Assembly (NCBI GenBank): GCA_030591745.1
Contig: JAUVAM010000351.1
Span: forward strand, 1-5,166
Direction: 5' to 3'
DNA length: 5,166 nucleotides
DNA from: Deltaproteobacteria bacterium
GTDB taxonomy: Bacteria; Myxococcota; B64-G9
The notes under the pieces were generated by a model. That model was not told the origin of the DNA. It ran no database searches and saw nothing but the letters and a program-made list of their open reading frames with translations. Shown one piece after another: positions 1-5,041 of the stretch; within the stretch, counting starts at the first letter, position 1; the number at the start of each line of letters is the position of its first letter. The position numbers were made by a program, and so were the translations under genes.

Positions 1-154
1 GGTGGGCTCCCGAAACCCCGCCAACAATGAGGTGGGCCTGAGACGCATGGCGGCTGCCGGGGTGCAAATCAGTTCGGTGGAGATGGCCCTGTTCGAATTG
101 TTGGGTCAAGCCGAGGGTGAGGTTTTCAAGCAGGTGTCGCGTATCGTCAAGTGA
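1..154 (+). CDS. Isochorismatase-family hydrolase, C-terminal 50 residues (5' end outside window)
   Basis: Reading from base 2 gives 50 codons ending in TGA at 152-154. The peptide begins VGSRNPANNE, continues GLRRMAAAGVQISSVEMALF and ends FKQVSRIVK. The SR-x-N segment, followed by a 'rM...G..i.s.E..lfeL' helix and a short basic tail, matches the C-terminal end of isochorismatase-like cysteine hydrolases of the ISOC1/ISOC2 type. In this family the catalytic Asp, Lys and Cys all lie upstream of the visible part, so activity cannot be judged here. Substrates in the family range from isochorismate to amides such as nicotinamide, and none can be assigned. The protein is probably cytosolic, as no export signal can be seen in this fragment. 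The gene is followed after 3 bases by the stop of a convergent gene, with no hairpin terminator between them. Confidence 0.8.
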   Translation, partial: VGSRNPANNEVGLRRMAAAGVQISSVEMALFELLGQAEGEVFKQVSRIVK

Positions 155-157
155 GGA

Positions 158-1045
158 TTACTCTATCAGGGCTTGTGAGAACGCAGCACTGACCTGGTCT
201 GAATTCAAAACGTGATCCCAAATCCGAAGTTGCTCCACAAAACCATGCCAGGGTCGGGGGACACCGAACTCGTCCCCGATGGCGAAAATCTCTTGCTCCA
301 CATCCCAACCCAAGTCAGCCGCAGCCCCCTGGCCATCGGTGTGGGAAGCCGTAGCCACTGACCTGCCATCGACATACAAGGTCTCTTGACCGGAGCCCCC
401 GTCATAGACCAAAAGCAAGTGCCAAAGCTTGTCCTCTCCGAAAATCGAATGCCGAAGCGCCAAGTCCTGTCCGTTTTCATCCGTCGCCGTGCTCCGCATC
501 CAAACGAGCAGGTCTTCGCCCTCCTGGGCCAGGGTCAAGGAACGCCGGTTCACCCCGGACGATAAAGTCACGATGCGAGCCGGACCCGTCTGGCTTCCAT
601 CGAGGCTGCCACACCAGATCTCCAGGCTGAAAGAACTGGTATCCACCAGCGCTTCGGACAACTGTTGACTGGCTTGCTCGCTGGCCTCCAAGCGACCCCC
701 GCTGAAAAACACCCGCCCGGAATCGTAGCTTAGTCCCAGGGGATCGCGACTCTCATCGGGACGCAAGGCCACGTCGGGCTCCAAGACAGAGCGATCCCGC
801 ACCAAGGCGGACGGAGGAACTTCCTCAAAAGAGTAGGTCACGATGGGCAAAGAAACAAGCTCGCTGACACAGATGCGGCTTGCCAAATCGCAGACATAGC
901 CAGGAGCACAGTGATCCTGATCATCGCAAGATTTTCCATCCAAAATGCTGTAATCCGCGCAAGACGAGGGCCCGAAAACGGCCATGACAAGAAAGGTCAA
1001 TCTGATGAGGCCCAGCTTGATAAAGCGGCGTACCAGCATGGGCAT
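158..1045 (-). CDS. Exported LamG/concanavalin-like domain protein, probable lipoprotein
   Basis: This 295-residue protein has a basic N-terminus (residues 1-15), a hydrophobic core (about 16-25) and PSSC at 26-29, which suggests lipidation at Cys29. Pro at -3 is atypical, so signal peptidase I cleavage is possible. Residues 40-59 hold Cys40, 46, 52 and 59 around a GYVC segment, a small disulfide module frequent in myxobacterial surface proteins. Residues about 68-293 look like a LamG/jelly-roll (Laminin_G_3-type) domain: SFSLEIW (138-144), the LWHLLLVYD strand (207-215), LYVDG (223-227), and a closing FVEQLRIWDHVL (269-280). Such domains bind carbohydrate or protein ligands, and no catalytic residues are evident. 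The ligand is unknown. It starts 32 bases after the glycosyltransferase gene and is probably co-transcribed with it. No good Shine-Dalgarno sits at the usual distance. A second Met, two codons in, is an alternative start. Confidence 0.82.
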   Translation of the reverse strand: MPMLVRRFIKLGLIRLTFLVMAVFGPSSCADYSILDGKSCDDQDHCAPGYVCDLASRICVSELVSLPIVTYSFEEVPPSALVRDRSVLEPDVALRPDESRDPLGLSYDSGRVFFSGGRLEASEQASQQLSEALVDTSSFSLEIWCGSLDGSQTGPARIVTLSSGVNRRSLTLAQEGEDLLVWMRSTATDENGQDLALRHSIFGEDKLWHLLLVYDGGSGQETLYVDGRSVATASHTDGQGAAADLGWDVEQEIFAIGDEFGVPRPWHGFVEQLRIWDHVLNSDQVSAAFSQALIE

Positions 1046-1077
1046 GATGCTAGCATGAAGCCAAGACGCAGACCACC

Positions 1078-2562
1078 TCAGGTCTTAGCGGCCACGGCAA
1101 ACAGCGTGGTGCCGACAGGAAAACGCACCCGGTCCAGCATGGCCCGCTCGAGATCGAACACTCTCTTTAGCCAGCCGTTAAAAGGCTCGGGCGGCATGGT
1201 GGTGGTGTCGCTGGATCGCTGTCCGGGCTTCACGCGGAAGCGACGCAGAAAGCGAATGGGTGCCACGGCGTAAACCGAGCTGTGAAAATAGTGACCCATG
1301 CGCTCCACGCGGAATCCGGCCACCTCAAGCTCGCGCCGCAGGCTTTTGGCGTCATAGCGCCTCAGATGCCCAAGCGCCTCGTCGTGCTGGCTCCAGAGCA
1401 ACTTGTGGGCTGGCACGGTGATCACCAAATGGCCCCCAGGACGAAGTACGCGATGCACCTCCTGCAAAGCCAACTCGGGTTCGGGGAGATGTTCGAGCAA
1501 ATCAAGACTCGTCACCAAATCGAAAATCGCATCCGGGTGATCGACGGCCTCGGCGGCGCAATGCTCGACTCGCGACAAACCCCGGGCACGGCAAAAAGTC
1601 ACAGCCTGCTCGGACCCGTCGACTCCATGGACCTCACCCAAGTCCTCAATGAAAGACAAAAAACCACCCGTGCCGCAACCCAAGTCCAAAATCCTGGGTT
1701 TGGAAACACCGATCGACTCGACCAGCTTGCGGGCCAGGGCGAACTTGCTTTGAAACCACCAGTGGCTGGTCTCCATCTCGTACATGAAGCGGTATTCGTC
1801 GGGGCCCATGAGGTCGGAATGCCGCTGCACCGGCGTACAGTGCCAATTGCGGATACGCAGGATATCGACGAACAAACGGGCCGAGTCGGTGACCAGATTC
1901 ACCTTGGAGCCGGACATGTGGCGCCAGGCCACCGGTCCCTCCTCCACCCGATAGCCCATCTTATGAGCCAGATAGAGAATCTCCAGATCGAAGCCATAAC
2001 CGTTCAAGTAGGACCTTGCGAACAAGGGCTGAATAATCTCCCGACGAAACATCTTAAACCCGCATTGGGGGTCAGCCACCTGCTCAAAAAGAAAACGATG
2101 CACCAGTCCATTGTAAACCTGCCCCAGAAACTTGCGATACCACTTAACCTGAAGCGGCCGTTCTCCGGCACCACGCACCCTGGAGCCGATGAAAAGATCG
2201 GCCTCTCCATTTTTCAACAAGGGCAAATTGAGATCGATCTCTTCGGGCGCCACGGAGCCGTCCGCATCCATGAACATGGCGATGGCACCCCGACTGGCCA
2301 GCAAGCCCCGCTTGACCGCGTAGCCCTTGCCCTCGTTCTTCTCGTTGACGATAAGCCGCAGCCCGGAAAAATCCTGGGCGCTTCGCCGAACCATCTCGGC
2401 CGTATCATCTCGCGAGCCATCATCCACCACGATGATTTCCACCGGGTCCGGATGCGCCCGAGCCCAGGTTATCAATTCCTCCAAAAAGGAAGGCAACCGT
2501 CGGGCCTCGTTGTAAGCGGGCACCACGATGGACAAACTGGGCTTCAGATCAGCCTTGGACAT
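1078..2562 (-). CDS. Bifunctional GT2 glycosyltransferase / class I SAM-dependent methyltransferase
   Basis: One 494-residue chain joins two enzymes. Residues 9-240 are a GT-A fold family 2 glycosyltransferase of the dolichyl/undecaprenyl-phosphate glucosyltransferase type: VPAYNEA (14-20), VVDDGSRDDT (45-54), the DxD metal/nucleotide site DAD (99-101), QCGFK (166-170) and FDLEIL (191-196). These residues fit transfer of a sugar from a nucleotide donor to a polyprenyl phosphate. No transmembrane anchor is present. Residues about 255-494 are a methyltransferase: HWWF (267-270), SAM motif I ILDLGCGTG (291-299), an acidic ribose-binding strand end in GVDGS (313-317), FDLVTSLDLLEHL (347-359), and LRPGGHLVITVPA (373-385). 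The start gives an intact GT2 N-terminus, but only a weak AGAGG lies 2 bases upstream. The protein probably acts in envelope glycan or glycolipid synthesis. Sugar, lipid and methyl acceptor are unknown. It heads the leftward pair. Confidence 0.93.
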   Translation of the reverse strand: MSKADLKPSLSIVVPAYNEARRLPSFLEELITWARAHPDPVEIIVVDDGSRDDTAEMVRRSAQDFSGLRLIVNEKNEGKGYAVKRGLLASRGAIAMFMDADGSVAPEEIDLNLPLLKNGEADLFIGSRVRGAGERPLQVKWYRKFLGQVYNGLVHRFLFEQVADPQCGFKMFRREIIQPLFARSYLNGYGFDLEILYLAHKMGYRVEEGPVAWRHMSGSKVNLVTDSARLFVDILRIRNWHCTPVQRHSDLMGPDEYRFMYEMETSHWWFQSKFALARKLVESIGVSKPRILDLGCGTGGFLSFIEDLGEVHGVDGSEQAVTFCRARGLSRVEHCAAEAVDHPDAIFDLVTSLDLLEHLPEPELALQEVHRVLRPGGHLVITVPAHKLLWSQHDEALGHLRRYDAKSLRRELEVAGFRVERMGHYFHSSVYAVAPIRFLRRFRVKPGQRSSDTTTMPPEPFNGWLKRVFDLERAMLDRVRFPVGTTLFAVAAKT

Positions 2563-2644
2563 GGCCTCTGCTTACCATCGACACTTCTTACTCGCAAGCC
2601 GGATGACCCATGGAATTCAGGCCATCGGGCAAATTTTGATTCAG

Positions 2645-2658
2645 CCAAAATAATTTGG
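2645..2658. promoter_or_regulatory. AT-rich inverted repeat upstream of the -35 box (UP element or operator candidate)
   Basis: CCAAA and TTTGG form 5-base arms around ATAA, and the repeat ends at the base before the TTGACA box. The wider stretch from 2629 is also A/T-rich against a GC-rich background, as expected for an RNA polymerase alpha-subunit UP element. The symmetry could instead mark a regulator site. Its place between two divergent genes means it could also affect the leftward glycosyltransferase gene. Confidence 0.35.
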
Positions 2659-2689
2659 TTGACAGGGTCCACCCTGATTGTCTTATGCT
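2659..2689 (+). promoter_or_regulatory. Sigma70-type promoter for the small lipoprotein gene
   Basis: A perfect TTGACA -35 box (2659-2664) is followed by a TTATGCT segment. Taking TATGCT at 2684-2689 as the -10 gives 4 of 6 consensus matches and a 19-base spacer. Taking CTTATG at 2682-2687 gives 17 bases but a poorer box. Transcription would begin near 2695, leaving a leader of roughly 45-50 bases before the ATG at 2744. An AT-rich stretch lies directly upstream. No comparably good promoter is seen elsewhere in the window. Confidence 0.6.
2663..2676. promoter_or_regulatory. 6-bp-arm inverted repeat in the promoter spacer (operator candidate)
   Basis: CAGGGT and ACCCTG are exact reverse complements separated by CC. 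They overlap the last two bases of the -35 box and fill most of the spacer before the -10 region. A protein bound here would block RNA polymerase, which is the classic position for a repressor. MerR-type activators also bind dyads inside long (19-base) spacers. Which regulator binds, if any, cannot be told from this sequence. Confidence 0.35.
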
Positions 2690-2743
2690 TCGCCCATTGG
2701 CAGGAGTAGTTTTCGTTTTTTGACTTACACTGGAGGAAGAACC

Positions 2744-2947
2744 ATGAAGACGTTGAAAAAACTCGGTGCTGTGATCCTGATGGCCGCCATGTTCGGCGGT
2801 TGTGCGTACGGTGGCGTGGCTGGCGTGGGCGACAAAGTCGTTATCACCCGCAATGACGCTTTCTTGTTCGGCGTGCTCCGCAAGGTCTACGTCTGCAAAG
2901 TGGCCGACAGCGGCGTGTCCGACTGCCAGACCAACGAATCCCCGTAA
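2744..2947 (+). CDS. Small lipoprotein, 67 residues, function unknown
   Basis: The start at 2744 is chosen over an upstream TTG because GGAGG (2732-2736) lies 7 bases before it and the protein then begins with a proper signal: MKTLKK, a hydrophobic core (8-17) and lipobox FGGC with lipidation at Cys20. The mature part is only 48 residues. It contains a compact segment, DKVVITRNDAFLFGVLRKVY (30-49), that looks like a short beta-rich fold, and two more cysteines (Cys51, Cys61) that could pair in the periplasm. There is no Asp at +2 of the mature protein (the residue is Ala21), so an outer-membrane destination is plausible. I do not recognise the family. The gene has its own strong promoter and an intrinsic terminator, so it appears monocistronic and probably abundant, like other small structural lipoproteins. 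That role is inference. Confidence 0.85.
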   Translation: MKTLKKLGAVILMAAMFGGCAYGGVAGVGDKVVITRNDAFLFGVLRKVYVCKVADSGVSDCQTNESP

Positions 2948-2956
2948 CGCGATTTG

Positions 2957-3433
2957 ATGGTTGCACTTATTGTGCATTCAAGGCCCCGGGTCCCTTATGG
3001 GACCTGGGGTTTTGTTCTGATGGCTTTGCTCTTTGTGCCGGCCTGCGAGCAGACCGGCACAAAAGGCACATCCGAAGAATCCGCCCCAGCTCCACTGGGT
3101 CTTCGGCTGGAAGTCGAAGGGCTCAAACCCATGGAGGCTGCGCTGCTCATCCGGCCCGCAGCCAAGGACGCCGCGGTGGTGGGCCCCATGTCAAGCCTGC
3201 TTGGGGTCTCTTTGAAGGCCTGCCAAAGCCAATTGACAGAACTTGCGCCGGGGAAAACCCTCAGTCTTTCCTTTTGGGTTGAAGAGGGCAAAGTAGCGGC
3301 GTCTTTCGATGCCAAGCCGGATGAAGCCCTCAAGACCTGCCTGTACAAACAGCTCCACGACAAGCTTCTGCCCGCGCTCAAGCCGAACAAACGCGAAGTC
3401 GATCTCCAATTGCGCTGGGCCCGGACCCAGTAA
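2957..3433 (+). CDS. Lipoprotein with possible AgmX/PglI-like C-terminal domain, function unknown
   Basis: Using the ATG at 2957 gives 158 residues. Residues 1-29 then form a credible lipoprotein signal: Arg10 and Arg12, hydrophobic core about 20-27, lipobox VPAC, Cys30. An adjacent TTG (2954), a GTG (2972) and an ATG (3020) are alternatives. The ATG at 3020 would leave an eight-residue signal without positive charge and is less likely. No start has a good Shine-Dalgarno. After a Ser/Pro/Ala linker, the body carries Cys89, strands KTLSLSFWVEEGKVAASF (100-117), Cys128 in a CLYKQL helix, and a final VDLQLRW strand. The Cys/strand/'G-V'/Cys/strand order resembles the C-terminal domain of myxobacterial AgmX/PglI-type proteins, but the match is weak. 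The gene sits 12 bases before a probable outer-membrane protein gene and is likely expressed with it. Its first codons overlap an intrinsic terminator. Confidence 0.75.
   Translation: MVALIVHSRPRVPYGTWGFVLMALLFVPACEQTGTKGTSEESAPAPLGLRLEVEGLKPMEAALLIRPAAKDAAVVGPMSSLLGVSLKACQSQLTELAPGKTLSLSFWVEEGKVAASFDAKPDEALKTCLYKQLHDKLLPALKPNKREVDLQLRWARTQ
2984..3016 (+). terminator. Intrinsic (Rho-independent) terminator of the small lipoprotein gene
   Basis: CCCCGGGTCCC (2984-2994) pairs with GGGACCTGGGG (2999-3009) over 11 base pairs, with one G-T wobble at 2988/3005 and a TTAT loop. TTTTGTT follows directly. It starts 37 bases after the stop at 2947, which is an ideal position. It also lies wholly within the signal-peptide codons of the next open frame if that frame starts at 2957 or 2972. 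It may therefore act as a partial terminator or attenuator for the downstream pair. Confidence 0.85.
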
Positions 3434-3445
3434 GAGGTATACTCC

Positions 3446-3937
3446 ATGCGCCGCTTGATTTTCTGCCTCTTGCTCGCCCTCTGCCTGCCGGCCGCAAGCG
3501 CGGCCCAAGGATTGGACTTAGGTGCCATTGAGGACAAATCGGCGCGAAAGGGCTTCGGCTGGGACCTGCAACTAGAAGCCGGCTACGCCCCTTTGGGCAA
3601 TCCGGCCTGGTCCCCTGCCCTTTTCGGTCGACTGCGCCTGGGCGGGCTATGGGTACACGAACCCTGGTACTTCGCCGCGGGCGGCGTATTGACCACCGGC
3701 GGCCTCGGAGAATTTGCCGGCGGCCTCCAGGTGGAACTGACGCATCTGTGGACGGGATTTTGGGGACAACTCAGCCTGGAGGGCAATGATCGCTCCGAAC
3801 TCCAGGCCGGCTTCGGTTTCGGCTGGAGCATCGTGGGCATCGAGTTCATGCAATCCCCTCATCGTGCCGACGACTGGCTCTTTACAGCCAAAATCCGAAT
3901 CCCCATCGGCGTGGCCCTTTTCGGACTCAGCCACTAA
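3446..3937 (+). CDS. Probable outer-membrane beta-barrel protein, function unknown
   Basis: This 163-residue protein begins with MRR, a Leu-rich core (4-14) and an Ala/Ser cleavage zone ending near residue 19 or 20 (ASAA before QG), a signal peptidase I signal without lipobox. The mature part is rich in Gly and aromatic residues and shows about seven or eight alternating amphipathic strands, for example WDLQLEAGYAPL (39-50), PALFGRLRLGGLWV (57-70), WYFAAGGVLTT (74-84), LQVELTHLW (94-102), FGWSIVGIEF (125-134) and LFTAKIRIPIGVALF (145-159). This fits a small 8-stranded outer-membrane barrel. The last residue is His rather than the usual aromatic of the BAM recognition signal, so the assignment is moderate. 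AGAGGT (3433-3438) lies 7 bases before the ATG and overlaps the upstream stop codon, so translation is probably coupled to the lipoprotein before it. I recognise no named family. Confidence 0.82.
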   Translation: MRRLIFCLLLALCLPAASAAQGLDLGAIEDKSARKGFGWDLQLEAGYAPLGNPAWSPALFGRLRLGGLWVHEPWYFAAGGVLTTGGLGEFAGGLQVELTHLWTGFWGQLSLEGNDRSELQAGFGFGWSIVGIEFMQSPHRADDWLFTAKIRIPIGVALFGLSH

Positions 3938-3971
3938 AGTCTGGATGTCCGACACCGAGCAAACCCGCACG

Positions 3972-3993
3972 GCGTGTGCGAATTCGCACACGC
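3972..3993. repeat. 22-bp perfect palindrome downstream of the beta-barrel gene
   Basis: The sequence GCGTGTGCGAA is followed immediately by its exact reverse complement, giving 22 self-complementary bases centred on an EcoRI-type GAATTC. It starts 35 bases after the stop codon at 3937. As RNA it folds into a 9-bp stem with an AATT loop, but the next bases are GC-rich with no T run, so it is not a canonical intrinsic terminator. It could be a Rho-type end or 3' stability hairpin, or a dimeric regulator site for the gene starting at 4133. Confidence 0.75.
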
Positions 3994-4132
3994 GGCAGCG
4001 GGGACCGACCGATAAAACCTTATGTTTTCACTACTCTTGTGCCTCCTTGTGTTGGTGCAATTCTTGCTTATGCCCCAGCAGCGATAGCAGAAGCGAAAGA
4101 CATAAGACAATTTCCAATCAACAAGGAAGGAC

Positions 4133-4927
4133 ATGCACACCATGAAGAGATTTCTCGCGATAAGCAGTAGCTTGATTCTGGCCCTGAGCCTATCGGTGGC
4201 CTGTGGCGATAGCGACAATGAAGGCACCGACGCCGGCACCGAAGAAGATGCCGCCACCGAAGAAGACGCGGGTACGGAAGAAGACGCCGGTACTGAAGAA
4301 GACGCCGGCACTGAAGAAGACGCCGGTACTGAAGAAGACGCCGGCACTGAAGAAGACGCCGGTACTGAAGAAGACGCTGGTACGGAAGAAGACGGTGGAA
4401 CCACGGTGGATCCGGAGCAGTGGGTGGGTTCATCTTGCACCTGCGAGGGTGAAGACTGCGAACAAATGACGGTTCCCCAGCCGGCCAACGGCACCATCGT
4501 CAACTGCGATGATGTGCCCACGGACTGGACCGGCGCCGTGCTTGTCTGCATGCGCTCTTACCCCGGCGGTTTGGCCACGGCCACTTACTTCGCCAACGGC
4601 TATTGCGGCTTGATGGCCACGGCCTGCGAAGGGGCCAGCTTCATCTGCGACTCGGCGACCTTCGGCGACTACGCCGGCATGACGACCTGCCCGGCCGGTA
4701 CGGTCATGGTTTCCGACAGCCAGACCATCGAGGTCATGGGGCAAAGCGCCACCATCGACTCCAAAATGTGCATGCTCGGCTGCGAAGTTGAAGGCGACTG
4801 TCGCGCAGGCGAAAATGATCCCATACTCGAAGAACCCAGCCAGTACACCTGCATCGACAAAGACGGGGTGAAATTCTGCTGCGATCCCCGAGGCCTGACC
4901 GACGGCTACACGGCCCAAGCATTTTAG
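4133..4927 (+). CDS. Cys-rich lipoprotein with acidic tandem-repeat linker, function unknown
   Basis: This 264-residue protein starts at ATG 4133. An in-frame ATG at 4142 (MKRFL) is equally possible. AAGGAAGG (4123-4130) has an AGGA core 5 bases before the first start, while its last GG is 11 bases before the second, so I favour 4133. The signal has a Lys/Arg n-region, hydrophobic core (8-22) and lipobox SVAC with Cys24. Residues 35-88 are nine six-residue units, mainly GTEEDA, forming a negatively charged spacer with 27 acidic residues. Residues about 95-264 are a compact domain with 15 cysteines (including 102, 104, 109, 125, 139, 158, 165, 172, 186, 213, 217, 223, 240 and CC at 249-250), clearly suited to disulfides outside the cytoplasm. 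The architecture (lipid anchor, flexible acidic stalk, Cys-rich head) is typical of surface lipoproteins in Myxococcota/Bradymonadota. The family and ligand are not recognised. Confidence 0.87.
   Translation: MHTMKRFLAISSSLILALSLSVACGDSDNEGTDAGTEEDAATEEDAGTEEDAGTEEDAGTEEDAGTEEDAGTEEDAGTEEDAGTEEDGGTTVDPEQWVGSSCTCEGEDCEQMTVPQPANGTIVNCDDVPTDWTGAVLVCMRSYPGGLATATYFANGYCGLMATACEGASFICDSATFGDYAGMTTCPAGTVMVSDSQTIEVMGQSATIDSKMCMLGCEVEGDCRAGENDPILEEPSQYTCIDKDGVKFCCDPRGLTDGYTAQAF
4235..4396 (+). repeat. In-frame 18-bp tandem repeat, nine copies, encoding the acidic linker
   Basis: Nine consecutive 18-base units keep the reading frame and encode GTEEDA, ATEEDA, six GTEEDA and GTEEDG. Units 4-8 differ only at synonymous bases and alternate GGTACT and GGCACT, so units 4-5 and 6-7 are identical 36-base pairs. 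Outer units carry other synonymous or conservative changes. Copy number changes here would lengthen or shorten the stalk without frameshift. Confidence 0.95.
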
Positions 4928-4990
4928 CCCCACCCAGCCTTTCCTTGCATCCCCGCCTGTCATAGAGTCTTAAAACAATCCGTAGACTAA

Positions 4991-5011
4991 ATGGATGCTT
5001 CATGCGTCCAT
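4991..5011 (+). other. Hairpin in the leader of the last lipoprotein gene
   Basis: ATGGATGC (4991-4998) pairs with GCGTCCAT (5004-5011) over 8 base pairs with one wobble and a TTCAT loop. It lies 30 bases before the ATG at 5042. No T run follows, so it is not a standard terminator. It could be the 3' end structure of the gene ending at 4927, a leader structure or an operator. It may also be chance. Confidence 0.3.
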
Positions 5012-5041
5012 AGCAATCTCGAACCCACGCGGAGGTTGGAC

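Noticed and set aside
1282..2709. 475-residue rightward open frame opposite the glycosyltransferase/methyltransferase
   Set aside because: The long length comes from the GC-rich codon bias of the real leftward gene. The opposite strand shows clear GT2 and SAM motifs and this frame shows no domain or credible start.
2720..2725. TTGACT as a second -35 box
   Set aside because: It is about 20 bases before the ATG and no -10 box can fit before the ribosome binding site.
2678..2743. Upstream TTG start extending the small lipoprotein by 22 residues
   Set aside because: It lies within the promoter region and would bury the lipoprotein signal. The ATG at 2744 has GGAGG at ideal spacing.
2995..3537. 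180-residue leftward open frame
   Set aside because: Antisense to the lipoprotein and beta-barrel start; composition is Ser/Arg-rich with no recognisable feature.
3972..3993. Palindrome as an intrinsic terminator
   Set aside because: The stem is strong but the following bases are GC-rich with no T run, so only the palindrome itself is reported.
4047..4074. TTGTGT plus TATGCC as a promoter for the Cys-rich lipoprotein gene
   Set aside because: The boxes match the consensus poorly at both ends and other pairings are equally good, so no promoter can be assigned with confidence.
4235..4396. Repeat block as a CRISPR array
   Set aside because: Units are contiguous 18-base in-frame copies with no spacers.
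3934..4551. 205-residue leftward open frame with PASSSV repeats
   Set aside because: It is the reverse-strand reading of the acidic tandem repeat and the intergenic palindrome region. The rightward frame has a lipoprotein signal, a ribosome binding site and a sensible Cys-rich domain.
4430..4963. 177-residue leftward open frame opposite the Cys-rich domain
   Set aside because: It mirrors the Cys-rich coding sequence and has an Ala/Gly/Val/His-rich shadow composition.
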